In this document: in pieces, positions 1 to 6,536 of the stretch
Layout of the letters: every line of letters starts with the position of its first letter
Position numbering within the stretch: the first letter of the stretch is position 1
NCBI GenBank assembly: GCA_029573975.1
Contig: JAKQBU010000506.1
Span: 1-9,878 of the forward strand
Length of the DNA stretch: 9,878 bases
Direction of reading: 5' to 3'
From: Planctomycetota bacterium
GTDB lineage: Bacteria > Planctomycetota > Phycisphaerae > Sedimentisphaerales > SM23-30
Notes under the pieces: generated by a model
The model's input: only the letters and a program-made list of their open reading frames with translations
Told to the model about the DNA's origin: nothing
The model's database searches: none
Made by a program: the position numbers and the translations under genes

Positions 1-718
1 AACGACTAACAAACATCTCGGGATTGTCTGCACCGTTGTACGGAAGCACACTGACGGCATCGCAATAGTCCAACAGGCCATGGGCGGCACACTGTCCGAG
101 CCAATAATAGCCTTCGCTGTTTTGCATGACCCAATCGTTGATGTTACAGGTTGAGCCGGCGACAACCGTACTAGTGGGGTCCGCCGCCTTGATGGCGGCA
201 TAGGCTTTCTGCACCAGCGAAACATAGACGCTCGGGATACCTATGCCGGTGACATCGCCTTGCGGCTCATTGCAGATTTCATAGATGTTGCCGGTGTAAC
301 CCTTAGAATAATAGTGTCCGGCGAAATTGCCGGCAAAAGCAGCATACGCATTCTGCCAGGTCTCTGATGTATGGTCAGTGCCATACATCGCCGGGGCGGG
401 GAGACCCAGGGTTATCAAATTGCGAAGTCCGGGGGTATTATGGATTCGACCGTACAAGGCATCGTAACCCCAGGAACCTTCCACACCATAATAATAGTTG
501 CCTGGGTCGCCATATTCGACATTACACCAGTAACCCTGCGTTCGAATCAACCCGGTGCCCAGGCCCATGAATTGGGTCATGGTCTCGGATGAAATTATTG
601 TTATCCATTGGACGTTCATCCCCACGCCATTGGGCACGATTGGTGAAGGCAGGTCGGCCGCACAAAGTTCAACCACCGACAGACACAGAACCATCAACGC
701 TGTCACAATTGCTTTCAT
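1..718 (-). CDS. Secreted clan GH-A glycoside hydrolase, N-terminal part (runs off left edge)
   Basis: An open frame reads leftwards from the ATG at 716-718 and is still open at base 1, giving 239 complete codons. AAGGAG at 727-732 is a good ribosome binding site, 8 nt upstream. Residues 1-20 form a signal peptide (MK, a hydrophobic core, then LCA/AD), so the product is exported. Residues about 30-90 have the layout of the first strands of a GH-A beta/alpha barrel (GxGLIRTQGYWCNVEYG, residues 54-70, followed by YDALYGRI). ICNEP at 148-152 is the strand-4 motif of this clan, which makes E151 (codon 266-268) the likely acid/base catalyst. The nucleophile Glu should lie beyond the window edge. 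Families GH5 and GH39 or a relative fit, but I cannot choose between them or name the substrate. The protein is rich in Tyr, Cys and Gly. It is separated from cysD by a terminator and has its own promoter. Confidence 0.8.
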   Translation of the reverse strand, partial: MKAIVTALMVLCLSVVELCAADLPSPIVPNGVGMNVQWITIISSETMTQFMGLGTGLIRTQGYWCNVEYGDPGNYYYGVEGSWGYDALYGRIHNTPGLRNLITLGLPAPAMYGTDHTSETWQNAYAAFAGNFAGHYYSKGYTGNIYEICNEPQGDVTGIGIPSVYVSLVQKAYAAIKAADPTSTVVAGSTCNINDWVMQNSEGYYWLGQCAAHGLLDYCDAVSVLPYNGADNPEMFVSR

Positions 719-772
719 TTTTACTTCTCCTTTCCAGAGTGAGTAAAAAAATTTCGCCCTATGATAACAATA

Positions 773-802
773 ATTTTACCAAAAACCCTCGTGCAGGCTC
801 AA
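773..802 (-). promoter_or_regulatory. Candidate sigma70 promoter of the glycoside hydrolase gene
   Basis: On the minus strand, TTGAGC (797-802) and TAAAAT (773-778) are separated by 18 nt. They match the -35 and -10 consensus at 4/6 and 5/6 positions. The predicted start would leave a leader of about 45-50 nt before the ATG at 718. It lies downstream of the terminator at 833-859, as expected for an independently transcribed gene. This is consensus matching only. Confidence 0.4.
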
Positions 803-832
803 AAGAATTCCATTCCGTGACCGATTTTTCTC

Positions 833-859
833 AAAAATCCGTACAGGAACGGTTTTTTT
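833..859 (-). terminator. Rho-independent terminator after cysD-like gene
   Basis: A CCGT/ACGG stem (839-842 with 849-852) has a 6-nt loop and is flanked by A5 (833-837) and T7 (853-859). Read on the minus strand it is an A-tract, a hairpin and a T-run about 40 nt past the cysD-like stop codon. The A and T tracts can extend the stem, and the signal is nearly symmetrical, so it could act on both strands. The GC part of the stem is short, so efficiency is uncertain. Confidence 0.55.
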
Positions 860-898
860 GACAATCTTGTTATTCATTTCTATTGCCTCTTAATAAAA

Positions 899-1696
899 TT
901 ACATATAACCTAAGGCGCGGAGTTTTTGCATGGTGTAGGTATCCTCCTTATCCTGGGCCCGGCCCGCCCGTTCGGAGGTGTTGGTCGTTTCCAGCTCCCG
1001 GATAATTTCCTCCACATTGCCGGCCTGGGAGACAATCGGGCTGCAGCAGGTCGTGCAGCCGATGCTGCGATAGCGTTTGCCTTCCTTCGAAAAATACAAA
1101 TGGGTAATCGGGATTTGCTCCCGCCCGATATACCGCCAGATATCCAGCTCGGTCCAGTGCAGCAGCGGATGGACCCGGATATGGGTCCGTTCCTCCGCCT
1201 GATTTTTATACTGGTCCCACAGCTCCGGCGGCTGGTCCTGATAATTCCACTTGAACTGCTCATCCCGCGGCGAAAAGTACCGTTCCTTGGCCCGGATGCC
1301 GTGCTCGTCCCGCCGGATCCCCAGCAGCAGCGCCTCAAAACCGTATTTGGCAATCGCCTGCTTCAGACCCTCGGTCTTCAGCGCCGTGCAGCATTCCAGC
1401 TTTTTCCCGCAGCTCATCCCGGCGGCGATTGCCTCCTCATTGCGCGAGACCAGCAGTTCCATCCCCCATTTCTTGCTGTACTCATCCCGGAAGGCATACA
1501 TCTCCGGAAACTTGTAGCTGGTGTCGATGTGCAGGGCCGGGAAGGGAATCTTGCCGAAGAATGCCTTGCGGCACAGCCACACCAGCGTGGTCGAATCCTT
1601 GCCAATCGACCACAGCAGCGCCAGCTTCTTGTAGTGGTAATACGCCTCGCGGATAATATATATGCTTTGGCTTTCCAGTTGGTCCAGTCTATCCAT
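899..1696 (-). CDS. cysD: CysD-like ATP-PP-loop sulfonucleotide enzyme (sulfate adenylyltransferase subunit 2 family)
   Basis: 265 residues, shorter than E. coli CysD (about 302). CysD is the subunit that, driven by the GTPase CysN, makes adenylyl sulfate from ATP and sulfate. Family landmarks in order are the PP-loop SIGKDS (30-35), HIDTSYKFPEMYAFRD (56-71), KTEGLKQA (107-114), GIRRDE (126-131), RAKER (135-139), WTELDIWRYI (181-190), TSERAGRAQD (240-249) and a C-terminal LRALGYM. AGGAG at 1705-1709, 8 nt upstream, supports the ATG at 1694-1696. It is the last gene of the operon, 20 nt after the phosphodiesterase. Oddities: it carries a Cys-Cys pair (102-103) and a CxxCC motif (214-218), which recall the iron-sulfur ligands of APS reductase, but it lacks that enzyme's C-terminal catalytic ECGLH. 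No cysN or cysC is visible here. An ATP sulfurylase role is the best family call; a different sulfur-transfer role is possible. Confidence 0.83.
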   Translation of the reverse strand: MDRLDQLESQSIYIIREAYYHYKKLALLWSIGKDSTTLVWLCRKAFFGKIPFPALHIDTSYKFPEMYAFRDEYSKKWGMELLVSRNEEAIAAGMSCGKKLECCTALKTEGLKQAIAKYGFEALLLGIRRDEHGIRAKERYFSPRDEQFKWNYQDQPPELWDQYKNQAEERTHIRVHPLLHWTELDIWRYIGREQIPITHLYFSKEGKRYRSIGCTTCCSPIVSQAGNVEEIIRELETTNTSERAGRAQDKEDTYTMQKLRALGYM

Positions 1697-1716
1697 TCAT
1701 CATACTCCTGATAGTA

Positions 1717-3123
1717 TTATTCCATTGCCGGCGTAACCGCCGAAACAGCCCCATCCAGGTCCGCCGGTGTCTTCAGGCCCATACGTTTCAATATGGCCCG
1801 GGCCAGTTGCAGAATCTCCAGATTTGCCCCAGGCAGTTCCACCCCCCGCGCCAGCATAAACGCATCATCGTACGTGTGCATCCCCTCCAGTTCCGTTTTC
1901 TGAAATAGAGCGGTGCCGGCCAGGCCCAGCTTCAAATCATATCCATCATACGGAATCGCAAGCAAATCCGCCGCCCGGCCGAAGGTCCCCGGATGGTGCG
2001 CCGCTTCTTCCGGCGTGAACGGCTGGGGGCCGAAACGGCCGTCCGGCCAGTACACCTCTTCCCGCGGTATTACTTTTTTGATTACCTTATCGCCGGCTGG
2101 AGTTTCCAATGCCAGTAAATCCTTCTTCAGTGCCTCCCGTACCACCTGATATTCTTCCGCCGGCACGATCCCGCCCGGTTCCCGTCCCTGCACGTTCACA
2201 TAGATTCGTCCCGGTATGAGGCAATAGGCCCGGGTTCGGGCCGGATCAATCGAGAGCGGATGCTGGACCTTTTCTGCCGCCGCCGTCCAGCCCCGCTCCA
2301 CCAGATACCGCGACAATTGCACCTCCTGATTAATCCGGCAGAAGCCGTGATCGCTGAAGATCAGCAGCGGGGTATCCTCCGGGATCCGTTCGATCAGCTT
2401 GCCGATTACCTCGTCAATCTGCCGGTAATAGGCATAGAACGCCGGGGCAAACTCCGGATCTGCCTCTTCCATCTTCCCCCAGAGAAAATGATTGATCCGG
2501 TCGCTGCCCATAATATGGGTGTGAAAGAAATCCCAGCTCTCCTTCTCCAGAAAATGAAACATCGCCTCTGAACGTTTTTCCAGCACTTTGTCCAGATTCC
2601 CCAGCATGGCCCGCTTGTCCTGCCGCGCCAGGGCCGCGTCGCTATCAATCTGATAATCGATGGAACGAAGATAATTCGACACCTCTGCCGGGTAAGCAAC
2701 TTTATCCAGCGAAGGGGCCAGAAAACACCCGATTAAAATCCCGTTCACCCGTCGCGGCGGATAACTGGTCGGCACATTCATCCCGAATACCTTTTTACCG
2801 GCCCGCGAAAGAATTTCCCAAAGGTTCTCCGCCTGCATCGCCGCCGCGTTGGGGAACGTCAGATTGTAACTGTCCGCCCGCCGGTCGATAAATCCATAAA
2901 TCCCATGCTTGCCCGGATTCTTCCCCGTCATGTAAGTGGCCCAGGCCACGCACGAAACCGTCGGATGCACCGACCGCATCTGCCGCAGCGGCGACCGCTC
3001 CGCCAGCCGCGCCAGATTCGGCATATCCCCGCGCGCCGCCAGCTTCCGCGCCAGACCCAACGGGACGCCGTCAATACTCAATATTACAAACTTTGGATGA
3101 TGTCGTTTCATAGGGATGTACAT
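1717..3123 (-). CDS. Type I phosphodiesterase / nucleotide pyrophosphatase (alkaline phosphatase superfamily)
   Basis: 468 residues, a full-length member of the two-metal alkaline phosphatase superfamily. The visible metal and catalytic set is ILSIDG (D18), PTVSCVAW with S57 aligning to the nucleophile of nucleotide pyrophosphatases, TGKNPGKHGI (66-75), GSDRINHFLW (D208, H212), FSDHGF (D258, H259) and GMHTYDD (H416). No convincing signal peptide is seen, so it is probably cytoplasmic. The family hydrolyses phosphodiester or pyrophosphate bonds in nucleotides and other compounds; the substrate cannot be read here. Sitting 20 nt before a CysD-like gene, a sulfonucleotide (APS, PAPS or PAP-like) substrate is an attractive inference, not shown. 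The start at 3123 lacks a Shine-Dalgarno sequence. M5 (3109-3111) is an alternative and also lacks one, so translation is probably coupled to the upstream gene, whose stop ends 18 nt before. Confidence 0.83.
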   Translation of the reverse strand: MYIPMKRHHPKFVILSIDGVPLGLARKLAARGDMPNLARLAERSPLRQMRSVHPTVSCVAWATYMTGKNPGKHGIYGFIDRRADSYNLTFPNAAAMQAENLWEILSRAGKKVFGMNVPTSYPPRRVNGILIGCFLAPSLDKVAYPAEVSNYLRSIDYQIDSDAALARQDKRAMLGNLDKVLEKRSEAMFHFLEKESWDFFHTHIMGSDRINHFLWGKMEEADPEFAPAFYAYYRQIDEVIGKLIERIPEDTPLLIFSDHGFCRINQEVQLSRYLVERGWTAAAEKVQHPLSIDPARTRAYCLIPGRIYVNVQGREPGGIVPAEEYQVVREALKKDLLALETPAGDKVIKKVIPREEVYWPDGRFGPQPFTPEEAAHHPGTFGRAADLLAIPYDGYDLKLGLAGTALFQKTELEGMHTYDDAFMLARGVELPGANLEILQLARAILKRMGLKTPADLDGAVSAVTPAME

Positions 3124-3141
3124 TCGCCAAGGAGGGCCGAC

Positions 3142-4764
3142 TTACGGCTTTTCCGCCTTCGCCGGATTCACCTTCAAAATCCCTTCCAGCATATTATCCT
3201 TCGGATTCTGCTCAACAAAATCGTTACCCGCTATCACCAGCAGCTTATAGGGGAAACTGCCCTCGGCCGCCACCTGCAGGTTCCATTCGCCCGGGGCGGG
3301 GGAAAAGGACGTCTTCTCCGCCGGTGCCAGTTTAACATCCTTCATCCCCCCAAATACCTGCTTGTTATTCACCAGCAGCACCACGTGATAAGGCCCTGCA
3401 AAATCTTCCGTCCCCTTATTCTGGATTGTGCAGGTAAAGGCGATTGGCTGTCCGGCGGACAGCTCCGCCGGAGAAAAAACCAATTCCGTTGCGGCCAGAT
3501 CCGCCCTGGCAACCAGATTCCGGCCTTCCCGCAGCGCTTCAATCTCTTCTGTCAGGACTTCCTTCAGATTCGGAAGCGCCCCGATATGAATATTCTGGAT
3601 GATCCCTTTTTTGTCAATAAGCACCGTCTGCGGCAGATATTCCAGTCCGTATAGTCTTGATACCTCTCCGTTCCGCTCTAACAGAACATTCAGGGACAGA
3701 TTCTGTGCCCGCAGAAAATCCTTGATACTCCCCGCCTGGTCTTCGGTGTTAATGGCATAGAACACGACGGATTTGTCCTTATACCCCTGCGTAACCTCCG
3801 CCAGGATCGGCAGCGTCGTCCGGCACGGGCCGCAGCGGATCGACCAGAAATCCAGGATTACCACATCCTTACCGAGATGACTGGCCAGCTCCACTTCCTG
3901 ATTCTCCAGATTCGTCAGTTTGAAATTCGGCGCTGTCTCGCCCACCATCCGGTGTTTCTGCTCCCCGCTCGGATTGGTAAATTCCTTCACCTTCTTCGCA
4001 CCCGCCGGCGGTGTAAACTGAAAATACTTCTCCGTCTCTTTGCCATCGAATTCCCAGCCCGAAAAATCCCAGGCAAATTCATATCGCAGCGAATCGGCCT
4101 TGTCCGGCATCGCCTGTAAGATTTGCCTGCTGATATCCGCTTCAATCCGCCGCATCACCACCGGGCTTTTCTCCTCCAGCCACAGCTTCCAGTCCATATC
4201 CTCCTGAACAAATTTGATCAGATGACAGGAACTCCCTTCCCGCTCGTCCATCCCTTCATAGGTGATGGTGCGGACATCTTTCACAATCCCCGCATAAGGG
4301 TCTACCGCCAAAAACGCATCCACCAGCGGAACGGTCTGTGATAAGAGCATACCTGCCTGCCCCTGTTCGAATATCGCAACAAAATCCGCCGGCGCACTTT
4401 CCGACTGATATTGATTGGAGGTGGGCAGAAACGTTACCAGTTCCGTCCCGTTGCTAACCACCGTAGGGCCAAAAAGTCCCTGCTTATGCACCATGCTCAC
4501 CATATTGGGCCGCTGCATGGCAATTTCATATACATCCTTTTTCTCTTGAATAAGCTGTTCTTCCTTTTGCAGTGTGGAGGCCCGCACCGTGAAACGAAAA
4601 GAACTGCTGCCAGCCAGATTTTTCGAAAATTGCTTCAGCAGTTCTTCCGCTTTCGCATCCGCCTGTACCACCGGCTGTCCATAGATACCGGTCCCGGCAA
4701 ACACCACCGCTATAACCATCAGTCCGCAAAGAATTTCTCGTACCATCGTTTTTCCTTTATTCAT
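3142..4764 (-). CDS. Exported TlpA-like thioredoxin protein with N-terminal LolA/DUF2092-like and C-terminal CARDB domains
   Basis: 540 residues. A signal sequence covers about 1-30 (basic start, hydrophobic 11-27), so the protein acts outside the cytoplasm. Residues about 35-255 resemble the DUF2092/LolA-like lipoprotein-carrier fold (a helix with ELLKQFSKNL, then SFRFTV strands). Residues about 272-410 are a TlpA/AhpC-TSA thioredoxin domain with active site CGPC (311-314) and cis-Pro region LPQT (377-380). Residues about 425-530 look like a CARDB adhesion domain (AELSAGQPIAFTCTIQNKG). A thiol-disulfide role is expected. The three-domain combination is unusual, since a plain TlpA protein is much shorter. 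The ATG overlaps the regulator's stop by 8 nt. AAGGA lies 7 nt upstream, and M7 with its own AAAGGA is a second possible start. The frame is intact and the CxxC is canonical. Confidence 0.8.
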   Translation of the reverse strand: MNKGKTMVREILCGLMVIAVVFAGTGIYGQPVVQADAKAEELLKQFSKNLAGSSSFRFTVRASTLQKEEQLIQEKKDVYEIAMQRPNMVSMVHKQGLFGPTVVSNGTELVTFLPTSNQYQSESAPADFVAIFEQGQAGMLLSQTVPLVDAFLAVDPYAGIVKDVRTITYEGMDEREGSSCHLIKFVQEDMDWKLWLEEKSPVVMRRIEADISRQILQAMPDKADSLRYEFAWDFSGWEFDGKETEKYFQFTPPAGAKKVKEFTNPSGEQKHRMVGETAPNFKLTNLENQEVELASHLGKDVVILDFWSIRCGPCRTTLPILAEVTQGYKDKSVVFYAINTEDQAGSIKDFLRAQNLSLNVLLERNGEVSRLYGLEYLPQTVLIDKKGIIQNIHIGALPNLKEVLTEEIEALREGRNLVARADLAATELVFSPAELSAGQPIAFTCTIQNKGTEDFAGPYHVVLLVNNKQVFGGMKDVKLAPAEKTSFSPAPGEWNLQVAAEGSFPYKLLVIAGNDFVEQNPKDNMLEGILKVNPAKAEKP

Positions 4765-5041
4765 GTTTTAATCCTTGAATCGAATCCTGATTCGCCTGAC
4801 TGTCCAGATACCCCAGTGCCTCCAGCCGCCGCTTCACCCGCATCAAGTCCTCTGCCTCCCGGCCGGCACCATTGCTGCTGGTAACTCCATGACTGGCAAC
4901 CAGATCCCGCAGCACATACACCACAAAATCCGTGACCGAATTATATCCCGCCCCCCGGATAACCTGCGCTATCTTCTCATATAATGGTCGGGGAATCTTT
5001 AGTGTAACTTTATCTCGACTTCTAGTATTATTATCGGACAT
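4757..5041 (-). CDS. Ribbon-helix-helix (CopG/Arc-like) regulator with C-terminal LGYL tail motif
   Basis: 94 residues. KVTLKIPRPLYEKIAQVI (11-28) gives the beta strand and first helix, and YNSVTDFVVYVLRDLVAS (33-50) the second helix of a ribbon-helix-helix DNA-binding dimer. A linker leads to a basic tail, RVKRRLEALGYLD (68-80). It is the first gene of the operon and overlaps the next by 8 nt. The promoter-proximal sequence contains three GAGTG boxes 11 bp apart overlapping its ribosome binding site (AGGAG, 5049-5053, 7 nt before the ATG), so it probably represses its own operon. RHH proteins are usual toxin-antitoxin antidotes, but no toxin is present: the neighbours are enzymes. What signal it senses is unknown. 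Confidence 0.8.
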   Translation of the reverse strand: MSDNNTRSRDKVTLKIPRPLYEKIAQVIRGAGYNSVTDFVVYVLRDLVASHGVTSSNGAGREAEDLMRVKRRLEALGYLDSQANQDSIQGLKHE

Positions 5042-5044
5042 ATT

Positions 5045-5073
5045 AACACTCCTATAACACTCCTATTAGAGTG
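5045..5073 (-). promoter_or_regulatory. Operator-like array: three GAGTG boxes at 11-bp spacing
   Basis: The 11-mer ATAGGAGTGTT (minus strand) occurs twice in tandem, at 5045-5055 and 5056-5066. A third box in opposite orientation (GAGTG on the plus strand, 5069-5073) follows at the same phase. Box starts at 5047, 5058 and 5069 are exactly 11 bp apart, about one helical turn. RHH repressors bind short tandem or inverted boxes with such spacing. The proximal box contains the Shine-Dalgarno sequence of the regulator gene and the distal ones overlap a candidate -10, so bound protein could block transcription and possibly translation. Confidence 0.6.
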
Positions 5074-5096
5074 CCATATCTACGTCTCTTTGTCAA
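5065..5096 (-). promoter_or_regulatory. Candidate promoter of the RHH operon
   Basis: A perfect -35 TTGACA reads on the minus strand at 5091-5096. The best -10-like hexamer is TCTAAT (5065-5070), but the spacer is 20 nt, longer than optimal; nothing TATAAT-like sits at 17 nt. A weak basal promoter overlapped by the operator array is plausible. The initiation point would fall inside the GAGTG boxes. Confidence 0.35.
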
Positions 5097-5137
5097 GTTT
5101 TTAATTATGATTTGGGATTCTCCCTCGTAATCGTTAA

Positions 5138-6178
5138 TTATAATAATTTAATCCCTGCCTGTTCGCAAAGATTACGTGTAGCATCCGGCCAGATGCTGGC
5201 ATGTACTTCGCCGATATGCCATTTTCGCAGGAAAAACATACATAAACGGGACTGGCCGATGCCGCCGCCTACGGTCTGGGGAAATTCACCGTTGAGAAGC
5301 CGTTTGTGCCATTGAAAATCCTTGCGGTGCAGTGATTCACGGATTTCAAGCTGCTTGAGCATGGTCGGGGGATCCACGCGGATGCCCATGGAGCTGATTT
5401 CGAAGGAACGCTGTAAGAGCGGGTACCATAACAGGATATCGCCGTTGAGGCCTTTGTTGCCATTGATGGTGGGGCTGGTCCAGTCGTCATAATCAGGCGC
5501 ACGGCCGTCGTGAATCTCGCCGGTAGGTAGCTCGCCGCCGATGCCGATGACGAAGACTGCACCTAATTCGCGGGTGATTTCGGTTTCTCGTTGGCGTGGC
5601 GAGAGGTTTGGGTAGCGGCGGGCGAGGTCTTCGGAATGGACAAAGGCGATTTTTTCGGGCAGGATGGGGGTGATTTGGGGATATTTTTCGCAGGTAAAGG
5701 CCTCGGTTTGACGCAGGACGGCATAAATTGTATCCACTATCTCTTTGAGAAAGCTGAGGTTACGTTCGTCGTGGTTCATGACCCGTTCCCAGTCCCACTG
5801 GTCAACATAGATGGAGTGGAGGTTGTCGAGATCATCTTCATCGCCGCGGATGGCGTTCATGTCGGTATAGAGGCCCTCGCCCGGTTGGAAACCATAGTCA
5901 GCCAAGACCATACGTTTCCATTTGGCCAGGGAGAAGACTACCTCGGCCTCGGCGTTGTGGTCGGCCTTGATTTGAAAGCAAACCTTTCTCTCGACGCCAT
6001 TTAGGTCGTCGTTGATGCCGGAGCCTTTGCGGACGAAGAGGGGGGCGGAGACCCGCTGGAGGTTTAATGCTTGTCCCAAATGGGTTTGGAAGAAGTCTTT
6101 GATGGCCTTGATGGCCCGTTCGGTTTCGCGGAGAGGCAATAACGAGCGGTAGTTTCCGGGTGCGATTAAATCAGCCAT
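5138..6178 (-). CDS. asnA: Aspartate--ammonia ligase (asparagine synthetase A)
   Basis: 346 residues, against about 330 for E. coli AsnA, and co-linear with it. The enzyme makes asparagine from aspartate, ammonia and ATP in the cytoplasm; its fold is that of class II aminoacyl-tRNA synthetases. Landmarks: FSLAKWKR (82-89), the block at 101-134 with GEGLYTDM, DEDDL, LHSIYVDQWDWERV, then LGAVFVIGIGG (205-215), RAPDYDDW (226-233), GLNGDILLW (243-251), SSMGIRVDP (262-270) and the ATP-site motif GGGIGQSR (304-311). AAGGAG at 6184-6189 supports the ATG at 6178. The extra length is mainly N-terminal and interdomain. It is a single-gene unit between the divergent transporter and the RHH operon. Phased A-tracts lie just upstream. 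No interruption or missing motif was seen. Confidence 0.96.
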   Translation of the reverse strand: MADLIAPGNYRSLLPLRETERAIKAIKDFFQTHLGQALNLQRVSAPLFVRKGSGINDDLNGVERKVCFQIKADHNAEAEVVFSLAKWKRMVLADYGFQPGEGLYTDMNAIRGDEDDLDNLHSIYVDQWDWERVMNHDERNLSFLKEIVDTIYAVLRQTEAFTCEKYPQITPILPEKIAFVHSEDLARRYPNLSPRQRETEITRELGAVFVIGIGGELPTGEIHDGRAPDYDDWTSPTINGNKGLNGDILLWYPLLQRSFEISSMGIRVDPPTMLKQLEIRESLHRKDFQWHKRLLNGEFPQTVGGGIGQSRLCMFFLRKWHIGEVHASIWPDATRNLCEQAGIKLL

Positions 6179-6204
6179 AAAGTCTCCTTGCTAAAGGGAT
6201 TAGG

Positions 6205-6291
6205 AAAAATGTCAAGCAGGTGTTAAACCTGGAACAAAGTCATGCAAAACATGATAAAACACGAGGAAAACATAGTAAAAATGTGGAAAAA
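6205..6291. promoter_or_regulatory. Helically phased A-tracts (predicted bent DNA) upstream of asnA
   Basis: On the plus strand, A-runs start at 6205 (5 A), 6225 (3), 6236 (3), 6246 (4), 6256 (4), 6267 (4), 6277 (5) and 6287 (5). Spacing is 10-11 bp, or a multiple of it. The core of five runs over 6246-6291 has spacings 10, 11, 10, 10. Such phasing is the classic signature of intrinsic curvature, and here it lies 27-113 bp upstream of the asnA start codon. It may act as an UP-like element or as a binding platform for a nucleoid protein. The region also contains the inverted repeat TCATG/CATGA (6240-6244, 6250-6254). Confidence 0.55.
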
Positions 6292-6380
6292 TAGCAATGA
6301 AATAAGACGCCAGCGTCAAAAGTTCTTCGACCCCTTGTTATTGGGGAGCCAGAGCCGTTTTTGTATGTCAATATCGATTT

Positions 6381-6409
6381 TTGGCGGTACCGTCAAATAA
6401 TCATATTAT
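6381..6409 (+). promoter_or_regulatory. Candidate sigma70 promoter of the transporter operon
   Basis: TTGGCG (6381-6386, 4/6) and TATTAT (6404-6409, 5/6) are separated by the optimal 17 nt. Initiation near 6416 would leave a leader of about 135 nt before the transporter ATG, containing the possible leader ORF at 6456-6536. Confidence 0.45.
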
Positions 6410-6455
6410 CGCTAGATTAAGCACGGGGTGAGACCAGGAGGAGGGAAGGAAGGAA

Positions 6456-6536
6456 ATGTTGCAAGGTTGGGGAGGAACAGGTACAATCCGGCGGACATTT
6501 GGATGTGTAGATCTAAAAACGAAAAATCCCAGCTGA
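6456..6536 (+). CDS. Possible 26-codon leader ORF upstream of the transporter
   Basis: ATG at 6456 follows a repeated purine run (GGAGGGAAGGAAGGAA, 6440-6455) that offers AAGGA 5 nt upstream. The frame encodes 26 residues beginning MLQGWGGTGT and ends at TGA 6534-6536. That is 16 nt before the transporter ATG and 4 nt before an in-frame GTG. It resembles no family I know. It could be a translated leader that couples to the transporter, whose own ribosome binding site is poor, or simply a chance frame in purine-rich DNA. Confidence 0.25.
   Translation: MLQGWGGTGTIRRTFGCVDLKTKNPS

Noticed and set aside
926..1711. A 261-codon open frame on the plus strand, antisense to the cysD-like gene
   Set aside because: It lies wholly opposite a gene with clear family motifs, has no domain I recognise and is explained by GC-rich codon usage on the other strand.
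2905..3654. A 249-codon plus-strand open frame
   Set aside because: Antisense to the phosphodiesterase and TlpA-like genes, rich in Arg/His/Pro as shadow frames are, with no motif.
4757..5041. Toxin-antitoxin antidote role for the RHH protein
   Set aside because: The next gene encodes a 540-residue exported protein, not a small toxin of the RelE, MazF or PIN type.
5100..5137. GGGA/TCCC mini-hairpin after asnA considered as a terminator
   Set aside because: The stem is only 4 bp and is not followed by a T-run on the minus strand.
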